Shown here piece after piece: positions 1 to 7,136 of a stretch of 64,000 nucleotides of DNA (positions are counted from its first letter, which is position 1; each line of letters opens with the position of its first letter). The DNA lies in the NCBI RefSeq assembly GCF_902493215.1, contig NZ_CABUOL010000004.1, positions 155,750 to 219,749 of the forward strand, in the 5' to 3' direction. The stretch is from an uncultured Mediterranea sp. (lineage in GTDB: Bacteria; Bacteroidota; Bacteroidia; Bacteroidales; Bacteroidaceae). The position numbers and the translations under genes are program-made. Below the pieces are notes generated by a model that had not been told where the DNA came from, made no database searches, and saw only the letters and a list, made by a program, of their open reading frames with translations.

Positions 1-494
1 ACAGAAACCGTCACACCATGACGCTTGGCAGCCTCACAAGCCAGACGGGTCAGTTCGGCAGCCTTGTCCGAGATGGCCGGCGTAATGCCCGACCAGTGGA
101 ACCAGTCGGCACCTTCCATGATGGCGTCAAAGTCGAAATCGGAAGGATCGGCTTCTGCGATGGCAGAATGGGCACGGTCGTAAATCACCTTGCTGGGACG
201 CATGGAAGCACCTGTCTCCAGATAATAGATACCCACACGGTCGCCGCCGCGGGCAATGTAGTCGGTCTTCACTCCGTACTTGCGCAAAGCATTGACAGCC
301 GACTGGCCGATCTCATGCTTCGGAAGTTTGGTTACGAAATAAGCGTCGTGTCCATAGTTGGCACAGCTCACAGCCACATTGGCCTCGCCGCCGCCATATA
401 CGACATCGAAAGAATCAGACTGTACAAAACGAGTATTGCCCGGAGTTGACAATCTCAACATGATTTCACCAAGCGTTACGACTTTCTTTCCCAT
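1..494 (-). CDS. kdgK: 2-dehydro-3-deoxygluconokinase (PfkB family), partial
   Basis: Cytosolic sugar kinase that phosphorylates 2-keto-3-deoxygluconate to KDPG, the last step before aldol cleavage in hexuronate breakdown. About 164 N-terminal residues are present; the 3' end runs off the left edge. The start MGKKVVTLGEIMLRLSTPG and the glycine-rich GGGEANVA stretch near residue 33 are typical of PfkB/KdgK proteins, and KVIYDRAHSAI near residue 110 also fits. It is divergent from a LacI-type regulator and altronate dehydratase, whose product is the substrate of this kinase, so the neighbourhood supports KdgK over another PfkB sugar kinase. A LacI-type operator lies at its promoter. Catalytic residues near the C-terminus are outside the window. 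Confidence 0.9.
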   Translation of the reverse strand, partial: MGKKVVTLGEIMLRLSTPGNTRFVQSDSFDVVYGGGEANVAVSCANYGHDAYFVTKLPKHEIGQSAVNALRKYGVKTDYIARGGDRVGIYYLETGASMRPSKVIYDRAHSAIAEADPSDFDFDAIMEGADWFHWSGITPAISDKAAELTRLACEAAKRHGVTVS

Positions 495-619
495 ATTTTC
501 AGTTCTATTAATGTATTAAACAACTATATTCTTTCAATTTATAAGTTTCATGCCTACAGAAAAGCTAAGTACCTGATTTCATGCAGTTAAGCAGCAAAAA
601 GCTTCACATACCCCACCTT

Positions 620-635
620 TCGTGTGCGGGCACAA
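620..635 (-). promoter_or_regulatory. Candidate LacI-family operator at the kdgK promoter
   Basis: Read on the minus strand the site is TTGTGCCCGCACACGA, an imperfect dyad with a central CG as is usual for LacI-family operators. It matches the second site at 702-717 at 13 of 16 positions. It overlaps the edge of the kdgK -7 box and extends downstream of it, a position suited to repression. That the adjacent regulator binds here is inference. Confidence 0.6.
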
Positions 636-661
636 AGATACAACAATTTTTGGAATACAAA
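633..661 (-). promoter_or_regulatory. kdgK promoter (Bacteroidetes type)
   Basis: On the minus strand the -7 element TATCTTTG lies at 633-640 and a TTTG -33 element at 658-661, with 17 nt between, slightly shorter than the usual 19. It overlaps the divergent promoter of the regulator gene, so the two promoters compete for one short region. Confidence 0.6.
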
Positions 662-678
662 AAATTATCATATATTTG
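649..678 (+). promoter_or_regulatory. Promoter of the LacI-type regulator gene
   Basis: TTTG at 649-652 and TATATTTG at 671-678 with 18 nt between fit the Bacteroidetes housekeeping promoter. The predicted transcript start, about 7 nt further on, precedes the ATG at 729 and the operator at 702-717. Confidence 0.6.
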
Positions 679-701
679 TGCTGTAAATATTAAGATTATT
701 A

Positions 702-717
702 TTGTGTACGCACACAA
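702..717 (+). promoter_or_regulatory. Candidate LacI-family operator in the regulator leader
   Basis: TTGTGTACGCACACAA is a 16-bp dyad with 6-bp perfect arms (TTGTGT/ACACAA) and a central CG. It sits between the promoter and the ATG of the regulator gene, as expected for autorepression that also covers the downstream uxaA operon. A near-identical site is at the divergent kdgK promoter. Confidence 0.65.
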
Positions 718-728
718 AAAGGATACAG

Positions 729-1784
729 ATGAGCAGAATCAGAATTAAAGACATTGCACAAATGGCCAATGTATCGGTAGGCACAGTGGACCGTGTATTG
801 CACGGACGGAGCGGCGTATCCGAGGCCAGCCGCAAACGTGTGGAAGACATACTGAAACAACTGGACTACCAGCCCAACATGTATGCCAGCGCACTGGCCA
901 CCAACAAACAGTACACGTATGCCTGCCTGCTGCCGCAGCACGAAGCGGGCGAATACTGGAGCGAAGTGGAAACAGGCATCCAGCAGGCCACCGTTGCCTA
1001 CTCGGACTTCAACATACAGGTTCTCCTATCCTATTACGATCCCTACGATTACCACTCGTTCGACCTGGCTTCGCAACAGATTGTCGAGATGAAGCCGGAC
1101 GGAGTGCTCTTTGCACCCACTGCCCCGCAGTATACCCTGCCTTTCACCGAGGCACTGAACGAGCTGAATATACCTTATATATATATCGACTCGAATATTA
1201 AGGGACAGCCGGCCCTTTCGTTCTTCGGCCAGAACTCTCACCAAAGCGGTTTCTTCGCTGCCCGCATGCTGATGCTGCTGGCCGGAAAGGATGCACAGGA
1301 AATTGTCATCTTCCGAAAAATAAACGAAGGGGTCGTAGGCTCCAACCAGCAGGAACGGAGGGAAGTCGGTTTCCGCGAATACATGAAGCAGCATCATCCG
1401 AACTGCCGCATACGCGAACTCAACCTTCACGCCAAACGCGACGGTGAAGACGCACAGATGCTGGACGACTTCTTCAAAGAACACCCTACCCTGCGCAACG
1501 GCATCACCTTCAACTCGAAAGCCTATATCATCGGGGAATATCTGCTTGCAAGGGGCATAACTGGCTTCAACCTCATGGGATACGACCTGCTGCAACGCAA
1601 CGTAGAATGCCTGAAGAAAGGAAGCATCTTCTTCCTCATCGCCCAGCAACCCACCCTGCAGGGATTCAACGGCATCAAAACGCTGTGCGACCACCTGATT
1701 CTGAAGAAGGAGGTAAACCCGATTCATTTCATGCCCATCGACCTGCTGACCAAAGAGAACATCGAATTCTACTGCAACCAATAA
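729..1784 (+). CDS. LacI-family transcriptional regulator of uronate catabolism
   Basis: DNA-binding regulator of 351 residues. Residues about 4-50 form the LacI headpiece (IKDIAQMANVSVGTVDRVLHG, then the hinge helix region); the remainder is a periplasmic-binding-protein-like effector domain. I chose the ATG at 729 because an upstream TTG in frame at 702 would put the start inside the operator dyad. It is followed 24 nt later by altronate dehydratase and is divergent from kdgK, so the likely effector is an intermediate of galacturonate/KDG metabolism. Paired operator dyads at both promoters support local autoregulation. The exact ligand cannot be read from the sequence. Confidence 0.88.
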   Translation: MSRIRIKDIAQMANVSVGTVDRVLHGRSGVSEASRKRVEDILKQLDYQPNMYASALATNKQYTYACLLPQHEAGEYWSEVETGIQQATVAYSDFNIQVLLSYYDPYDYHSFDLASQQIVEMKPDGVLFAPTAPQYTLPFTEALNELNIPYIYIDSNIKGQPALSFFGQNSHQSGFFAARMLMLLAGKDAQEIVIFRKINEGVVGSNQQERREVGFREYMKQHHPNCRIRELNLHAKRDGEDAQMLDDFFKEHPTLRNGITFNSKAYIIGEYLLARGITGFNLMGYDLLQRNVECLKKGSIFFLIAQQPTLQGFNGIKTLCDHLILKKEVNPIHFMPIDLLTKENIEFYCNQ

Positions 1785-1808
1785 GTCCTTACAACGCGAA
1801 CGTCCATA

Positions 1809-3299
1809 ATGGAAACGAAATTCTTAAAAATCAATGCGGCAGACAATGTGGCTGTAGCCATCCTCCCCTTGTCGGCAGGCGAGCAGATAACCGTCGACGG
1901 AGAGTGCATCACGCTGAACGAAGACATCCCTGCCGGCCACAAGTTTGCGTTGAAAGACCTGGCCTGCGGAGAGAACGTCATCAAATACGGCTACCCCATC
2001 GGGCATGCCTGCCAAGCATGCAAGCAGGGCGACTGGATGAACGAGCACAACATCCGAACCAACCTGTCCGGGCTGTTGGAATATACCTATACCCCCGTCA
2101 AGGCCGATTTGGACATCGCCGACCGCCAGCTGCCCTTCAAAGGTTACCGACGCAGGAATGGCGACGCCGGCATACGCAACGAAATCTGGATTATACCGAC
2201 CGTAGGCTGTGTGAACGGAATTGCCGGCCAGCTGGCCGAAGCCTTGCGTGCTGAGACCGGCTGTAAAGGCGTGGATGCCATCGTGGCCTATCCTCACAAC
2301 TATGGCTGCTCGCAACTGGGCGACGACCACGAGAATACCCGAAAGATATTGCGCGACATGGTGCTCCACCCCAATGCCGGAGGAGTGCTTGTCGTGGGGC
2401 TGGGATGTGAAAACAACCAGCCGGATGCCTTCCGCGAATTCCTGGGCGAATACGACCCGGAGCGCGTCAGGTTCATGGTATCCCAACAAGTGGACGATGA
2501 ATTCCAGGAAGGCATGAAGCTGCTGCGCGAACTCTACGCCAAGGCTTCGCAGGACGTACGCCAGGACATCCCGCTGAGTGAGCTCCGTGTCGGGCTGAAG
2601 TGCGGAGGTTCGGACGGCTTTTCGGGCATCACGGCCAACCCGTTGCTGGGTCTGTTCTCCGACTTCCTTGTGGCACAGGGCGGCACCACCGTACTGACCG
2701 AGGTGCCCGAGATGTTCGGAGCCGAAACTATCCTGATGAACCGCTGCCGCACCCGCCAGCTGTTCGACCAGACGGTCCAACTCATCAACGACTTCAAGGA
2801 ATACTTTCTGAGCCACGGCGAACCGGTAGGCGAAAACCCCTCACCCGGCAACAAGGCCGGCGGTATCTCCACCCTCGAAGACAAGGCACTGGGCTGTACA
2901 CAGAAGTGCGGAAAAAGTTACGTGGAAGGAGTGCTGCCCTACGGCGAACGCCTCCGCACCAAAGGCCTCAACCTGCTGTCGGCGCCCGGCAACGATCTTG
3001 TGGCCGCTACGGCACTGGCTTCCAGCGGCTGCCACATGGTACTCTTCACAACAGGACGCGGTACTCCCTTCGGCACCTACGTACCTACCATGAAGATTTC
3101 CACCAACTCGCGTCTGGCCAGGCAGAAACCGGGTTGGATTGACTTCAACGCCGGAGTCATCCTCGAGGACGAACCGATGCAGCAGACGTGCGAACGCTTC
3201 ATCGACTACGTCATCCGTGTAGCCAATGGCGAACCGGTGAACAACGAAAAGAAAGGCTACAAGGAAATAGCCATCTTCAAGAATGGAGTGACGCTTTGA
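1809..3299 (+). CDS. uxaA: Altronate dehydratase
   Basis: Cytosolic enzyme of 496 residues that dehydrates D-altronate to 2-keto-3-deoxygluconate in the galacturonate pathway. It carries the N-terminal SAF-type domain (about residues 10-95) followed by the large UxaA/GarD domain with conserved segments such as IIPTVGCVNGIAGQ, AYPHNYGCSQLGDDHENTR and LKCGGSDGFSGITANP, plus metal-site-like cysteines (LGCTQKCGKS). The length is normal for the family. Its product is the substrate of the divergent KdgK. The tagaturonate reductase (UxaB) and uronate isomerase (UxaC) needed upstream are not in this window. Confidence 0.93.
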   Translation: METKFLKINAADNVAVAILPLSAGEQITVDGECITLNEDIPAGHKFALKDLACGENVIKYGYPIGHACQACKQGDWMNEHNIRTNLSGLLEYTYTPVKADLDIADRQLPFKGYRRRNGDAGIRNEIWIIPTVGCVNGIAGQLAEALRAETGCKGVDAIVAYPHNYGCSQLGDDHENTRKILRDMVLHPNAGGVLVVGLGCENNQPDAFREFLGEYDPERVRFMVSQQVDDEFQEGMKLLRELYAKASQDVRQDIPLSELRVGLKCGGSDGFSGITANPLLGLFSDFLVAQGGTTVLTEVPEMFGAETILMNRCRTRQLFDQTVQLINDFKEYFLSHGEPVGENPSPGNKAGGISTLEDKALGCTQKCGKSYVEGVLPYGERLRTKGLNLLSAPGNDLVAATALASSGCHMVLFTTGRGTPFGTYVPTMKISTNSRLARQKPGWIDFNAGVILEDEPMQQTCERFIDYVIRVANGEPVNNEKKGYKEIAIFKNGVTL

Positions 3300-3337
3300 C
3301 CAAACGGTCTTTTCTTACCCTTAATCCAGTGTTTTTT

Positions 3338-4630
3338 ATGCAAGAAAACAGCCAAATACGTCGGGGAAGCTGGTGGGCACTGAGCCCGCTTGTCGTCTTC
3401 CTCTGCCTCTACCTCGTGACATCATTGCTGATGAACGACTTCTACAAGATGCCCATTACCGTGGCCTTCCTGTTCTCGTCGTGCTATGCCGTGGCCATCA
3501 CCCGCGGCCTGAAGCTGGAAGAGCGCATCTACCACTTCTCGGCCGGAGCCAGCAACAAGAACATCCTGATGATGATCTGGATATTCGTACTGGCCGGCGC
3601 CTTTGCCCAAAGTGCCAAGCAGATGGGCGCCATTGACGCGACGGTCAACCTGACCCTCCACATCCTGCCGGACAACCTGCTGCTGGCTGGCATCTTTCTG
3701 GCTGCCTGCTTCATCTCGCTCTCCATCGGTACCAGTGTGGGCACCATTGTAGCCCTGACGCCTGTAGCCGTGGGGTTGGCAGAAAAGACCGGTGTCGACC
3801 TGGCCTACATGACAGCCATCGTCGTAGGCGGCTCTTTCTTCGGCGACAACCTGTCGTTCATTTCCGACACCACCATCGCTTCGACCCGCACGCAGGACTG
3901 CGTCATGACAGACAAGTTCCGCGTGAACTGCCTCATCGTAGTGCCTGCCGCCATCGTGGTACTGGGCCTCTACGTTTACCAGGGGCTGAGCATCACTGCT
4001 CCTCCGCAGACCGAAGCCATCGAATGGCTCAAGGTACTGCCCTACCTCATCGTGCTGGGTACCGCCGTGGCCGGCGTCAATGTCATGCTCGTCCTGATGC
4101 TGGGTATCGTGTCGACAGGCCTCATCGGGTTCCTCACCGGCATGTCGTTCTTCGACTGGTTCGGCGCCATGGGCTCGGGCATCACGGGCATGGGCGAGCT
4201 CATCATCATCACCCTGCTGGCCGGAGGCATGCTCGAGCTGATACGCTACAACGGCGGCATCGACTTCATCATCGCCCGCCTCACCCGCCACGTCAGCGGA
4301 AAACGGGGAGCCGAACTGAGCATCGCCGCCCTGGTAAGCATCGCCAACCTCTGTACGGCCAACAACACCATCGCCATCATCACCACCGGCCCCATTGCCC
4401 GCGACATTGCCCAGCGCTTCCACCTGGACCGCCGCAAGACGGCCAGCATACTCGATACCTTCTCGTGCCTGACTCAGGGCCTCATCCCCTACGGCGCACA
4501 GATGCTCATTGCTGCCGGACTGGCCTCCATCTCGCCGCTGGACATCATCGGCAACCTGTACTATCCCTTCTGCATGGGAACTTTTGCCCTGCTGGCCATT
4601 CTGTTCAGATATCCGAAGAAGTATTCCTGA
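3338..4630 (+). CDS. NhaC-family Na+/H+ antiporter or related transporter
   Basis: Integral membrane protein of 430 residues with roughly 11-12 hydrophobic segments. NhaC-type features include GTSVGTIVALTPVAVGLAEKTG and GGSFFGDNLSFISDTTIAS near residues 130-180, the latter resembling the ion-binding region of the family. I used the ATG at 3338 because upstream in-frame codons lie inside uxaA. It lies 38 nt after uxaA and is probably cotranscribed with the regulator and uxaA. Family knowledge says Na+/H+ exchange; the operon raises the possibility that it moves a uronate or related anion instead, which is inference only. Confidence 0.75.
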   Translation: MQENSQIRRGSWWALSPLVVFLCLYLVTSLLMNDFYKMPITVAFLFSSCYAVAITRGLKLEERIYHFSAGASNKNILMMIWIFVLAGAFAQSAKQMGAIDATVNLTLHILPDNLLLAGIFLAACFISLSIGTSVGTIVALTPVAVGLAEKTGVDLAYMTAIVVGGSFFGDNLSFISDTTIASTRTQDCVMTDKFRVNCLIVVPAAIVVLGLYVYQGLSITAPPQTEAIEWLKVLPYLIVLGTAVAGVNVMLVLMLGIVSTGLIGFLTGMSFFDWFGAMGSGITGMGELIIITLLAGGMLELIRYNGGIDFIIARLTRHVSGKRGAELSIAALVSIANLCTANNTIAIITTGPIARDIAQRFHLDRRKTASILDTFSCLTQGLIPYGAQMLIAAGLASISPLDIIGNLYYPFCMGTFALLAILFRYPKKYS

Positions 4631-4692
4631 ATGCCAGAAAGGTATCGCACACATTTTGTGGACATTTGCTTGGCCAACCCAAAGAAAATGAT

Positions 4693-4700
4693 TACCTTTG
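4693..4700 (+). promoter_or_regulatory. -7 element of the rpsP promoter
   Basis: TACCTTTG matches the Bacteroidetes -7 consensus and lies 56 nt before the rpsP ATG. A weak -33 candidate (CTTGG at 4669-4673) lies about 20 nt upstream. Confidence 0.5.
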
Positions 4701-4756
4701 CGGCCGCTATTACGAGTTAGTAGCATAATTCAAATCAATTAACTAATTAAACATTT

Positions 4757-5311
4757 ATGGCAACAAAAATCAGATTGCAAAGAAATGGACGTAAGAGCTA
4801 CGCTTTCTACTCCATCGTAATTGCTGACGTAAGAGCACCACGTGATGGTAGATTTATTGAAAAAATCGGTACTTACAACCCGAACACTAACCCTGCCACA
4901 GTAGATTTGAAGTTCGACCGCGCATTGGACTGGGTACTGAAAGGTGCACAACCCACTGACACAGTACGCAACATCCTTTCCCGCGAAGGTGTCTACATGA
5001 AGAAGCACCTCCTGGGCGGTGTAGCCAAAGGCGCATTCGGCGAAGCAGAAGCTGAAGCCAAATTCGAAGCTTGGAAGAACAACAAGCAGAACGGTCTGGC
5101 CGCTCTGAAGGCAAAGCAGGAAGAAGCCAAGAAGGCTGAAGCCAAAGCCCGCCTCGAAGCCGAAAAGAAGGTGAACGAAGAAAAAGCCAAAGCACTGGCT
5201 GAAAAGAAAGCCGCTGAAGAGGCTGCCAAAGCTGCTGAAGAAGCTGCAAAGGCTGCTGAAGAAGCCGCTGAAGCTCCGGCTGCAGAAGCTGAAGCGCCCG
5301 CTGCAGAATAA
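4757..5311 (+). CDS. rpsP: 30S ribosomal protein S16 with long Ala/Glu/Lys tail
   Basis: Small-subunit ribosomal protein. Residues 1-90 are canonical S16 ([20 protein letters not shown], then [15 protein letters not shown]). The total of 184 residues is about twice the core length: from residue about 110 it becomes a charged, alanine-rich extension (repeated [12 protein letters not shown]) predicted to be helical or coiled coil and ending in AEAPAAE. Such tails are known in Bacteroidetes S16; their function is not evident here. It appears monocistronic, with its own promoter and a strong terminator 45 nt after the stop. Confidence 0.96.
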   Translation: MATKIRLQRNGRKSYAFYSIVIADVRAPRDGRFIEKIGTYNPNTNPATVDLKFDRALDWVLKGAQPTDTVRNILSREGVYMKKHLLGGVAKGAFGEAEAEAKFEAWKNNKQNGLAALKAKQEEAKKAEAKARLEAEKKVNEEKAKALAEKKAAEEAAKAAEEAAKAAEEAAEAPAAEAEAPAAE

Positions 5312-5356
5312 AGCACGCGGAAAACTAAAGAACGCTTATTTCAAACAAACAACCCC

Positions 5357-5391
5357 ATCCCTTCAAGCTTGCCGGCTTGGAGGGATTTTTA
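5357..5391 (+). terminator. Intrinsic terminator after rpsP
   Basis: The 12-bp stem ATCCCTTCAAGC / GCTTGGAGGGAT (one G-T pair) with a 5-nt loop is followed by five T residues. Confidence 0.85.
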
Positions 5392-5473
5392 TTTTCCGCC
5401 CATTCCCCAACGCCCATCAATGTCAAAATAAATAATCACCTTATCATTTTTGAAAAGCAACGGCTCCTCAAGG

Positions 5474-5583
5474 ATGGGAAAAGTGTTTCCGGGGAATGTT
5501 TCAAACATAGAGGGGGTATGTTTGAAACATAGACCCCGAATGTTTGAAACATACCCCCTCTGGGGTTCAAACCCATTTTCTAC
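5474..5583. repeat. Array A: imperfect tandem repeats with 22-bp period
   Basis: Three strong units start at 5496, 5518 and 5540. Each begins ATGTTTSAAACATA, an 11-13-bp inverted repeat, followed by a G- or C-rich tail of about 8 nt. A weaker unit lies on each side (5474-5495, and 5562-5583 with the dyad GGGTTCAAACCC). The G-rich tail of unit 1 and the C-rich tail of unit 3 are complementary, so the array can also fold into one long hairpin. It lies between the rpsP terminator and the next promoter. Coding is unlikely because 22 is not a multiple of 3. The rest of the gap 5312-5783 holds the terminator and the next promoter. Confidence 0.85.
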
Positions 5584-5723
5584 ACGCATCAGCGCCACTC
5601 TTCCGGCAGGAGCCTCATCTGTAATCATATTTCGCAATTCATAATTTCCTTCACCCTGCTTGAACCATTTGAGAGGAAGGCAGGCGGCACCTCGGAAGTA
5701 AAAGCCGAAAACTGCGTTTTCGC

Positions 5724-5754
5724 TTTGTACTTCACTCGGTTTGCACTATCTTTG
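5724..5754 (+). promoter_or_regulatory. Promoter of the TlpA-like lipoprotein gene
   Basis: TTTG at 5724-5727 and TATCTTTG at 5747-5754 with 19 nt between, a consensus Bacteroidetes promoter. The spacer is nearly identical to that of the thrE-like promoter at 11334-11364 (two mismatches over the 31 bp). Confidence 0.8.
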
Positions 5755-5783
5755 CCCCGCTAATTATAAAAACCATAAAAACA

Positions 5784-6881
5784 ATGAAAAGACTTAGTTA
5801 TCTGCTCGCTGCAGCCGCTGTACTGGCAGCTTGCGGCGGAAATCCGGGTTACACCGTAACCGGTACCGTAGAAGGAGCCGCCGACGGCGACACCGTATAT
5901 CTGAAGAAAGTGGAAGGCCGCAAGCTCGTCAGCCTCGACTCGGCTGTCATCAGCAACGGAACATTTACCTTCAAGGGGGTACAGGATACCGCAGCCAACC
6001 GCTACATCACCTACGCAGCCCAAGACAAGGAACCGCTGATGATGGACTTCTTCCTGGAAAACGGTAAAATCAACGTGAGCCTGACGCGCAACAACGACTC
6101 GGCTACCGGTACTCCCAACAACGACGCTTATCAGGCTGTACGCAGCCAGCTCAACGGGCTGAATGCACAAATGACCGCCATCTACGAAAGCCTGTCGACA
6201 GACACAACCCTGACGCAGGAACAGCGGGAAGCCAAAGGACAGGAAATCGAAGCATTGCAGGATAAGTCCATCGCTGTCATGAAGGATGCCGTAAAGCAGA
6301 ACATTACCAACGCCGTTGGTATCCATCTGCTGAAGCAGAATTTCTACTACATGGATGTAGAAGATCTGGACCCGCTGATGCCCCAGATACCGGCCGCATA
6401 CGACAACGATGAAACCATCGCCAAAATCAAGGCCAACGTCGAGAAGATGAAAGCTACGGCTGTCGGCCAGAAATTCACCGACTTCGAGATGCAGACTCCC
6501 GACGGAAAGAGCGTCAAGCTGTCCGACTACGTTGGTAAGGGCAAGGTCGTATTGGTAGACTTCTGGGCAAGCTGGTGTGGTCCCTGCCGCCGCGAGATGC
6601 CCAACCTGGTAGAAGCCTACAAGCAGTATAAAGACAAGAACTTCGAAATCGTCGGCGTATCGCTCGACCAGAACGGTGACGCCTGGAAGGGTGCCATCGA
6701 GCAACTCAACATCACCTGGCCGCAGATGTCCGACCTGAAATACTGGAACTGCGAAGGCGCCCAGCTGTATGCTGTAAGCAGCATTCCCCACACAGTTCTG
6801 ATTGACGGCGAAGGCACCATCATCGCCCGCGGCCTGCACGGCGACGGCCTGCTGGAAAAACTGGCAGAAGTGCTGAAGTAA
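5784..6881 (+). CDS. TlpA/ResA-like thiol-disulfide lipoprotein with DUF4369 domain
   Basis: Exported redox lipoprotein of 365 residues. The signal peptide ends in the lipobox LAAC (Cys at about residue 17). A DUF4369-type beta domain covers about residues 22-120, a helical linker 120-220, and a thioredoxin fold about 228-365 with the active site WASWCGPCRREMPN (Cys265 and Cys268) and the cis-Pro segment SSIPHTVLID. The active-site sequence and membrane anchor suggest disulfide reduction or cytochrome-maturation-type chemistry in the periplasm; the partner is unknown. It has its own promoter and terminator, so is likely monocistronic. Confidence 0.88.
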   Translation: MKRLSYLLAAAAVLAACGGNPGYTVTGTVEGAADGDTVYLKKVEGRKLVSLDSAVISNGTFTFKGVQDTAANRYITYAAQDKEPLMMDFFLENGKINVSLTRNNDSATGTPNNDAYQAVRSQLNGLNAQMTAIYESLSTDTTLTQEQREAKGQEIEALQDKSIAVMKDAVKQNITNAVGIHLLKQNFYYMDVEDLDPLMPQIPAAYDNDETIAKIKANVEKMKATAVGQKFTDFEMQTPDGKSVKLSDYVGKGKVVLVDFWASWCGPCRREMPNLVEAYKQYKDKNFEIVGVSLDQNGDAWKGAIEQLNITWPQMSDLKYWNCEGAQLYAVSSIPHTVLIDGEGTIIARGLHGDGLLEKLAEVLK

Positions 6882-6900
6882 CAACATCATCCCCTATAGT

Positions 6901-6937
6901 AAAGAGGTCTCCGATGCACATCCGGAGACCTCTTTTT
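6901..6937 (+). terminator. Intrinsic terminator after the TlpA-like gene
   Basis: A 13-bp perfect stem AAAGAGGTCTCCG / CGGAGACCTCTTT with a 9-nt loop runs into a T stretch. Confidence 0.9.
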
Positions 6938-6971
6938 ATTTCCATCAGTTTTCACTTCACAACAATCGCCA

Positions 6972-7070
6972 GAAAACGAAAGTTTTCCAAAACGCAAACA
7001 ACATCATCTGATTATCACCAACTTAACAAATTTTACAAACCAAAAAGTTTTCCAAAACAGAAAACTTTCG
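6972..7070 (+). repeat. Direct and inverted repeats upstream of nrdD
   Basis: AAAGTTTTCCAAAAC occurs at 6979-6993 and again at 7044-7058. CGAAAGTTTTC (6977-6987) is repeated in inverted form as GAAAACTTTCG (7060-7070), 12 nt before the -7 box of nrdD. The arrangement suggests a pair of protein-binding sites controlling anaerobic ribonucleotide reductase. It does not resemble the NrdR box I know. Confidence 0.55.
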
Positions 7071-7081
7071 GATAAGTTTGA

Positions 7082-7089
7082 TAACTTTG
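7082..7089 (+). promoter_or_regulatory. -7 element of the nrdDG promoter
   Basis: TAACTTTG fits the Bacteroidetes -7 consensus 47 nt before the nrdD ATG. No good TTTG is found at the -33 distance, which would suit a promoter needing an activator at the adjacent repeats. Confidence 0.5.
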
Positions 7090-7136
7090 CATCACCAAAA
7101 AAGAAGATAAAAACAACCCCAAACATTCATTATTGT

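Noticed and set aside
1824..2816. Long antisense frames opposite uxaA, nrdD, ilvD and other GC-rich genes
   Set aside because: Mirror frames caused by GC-rich third positions; the sense proteins match known families over their whole length.
5389..5637. 82-codon minus-strand open frame across array A
   Set aside because: It only exists because the 22-bp units lack stop codons; no family resemblance, no start signals.
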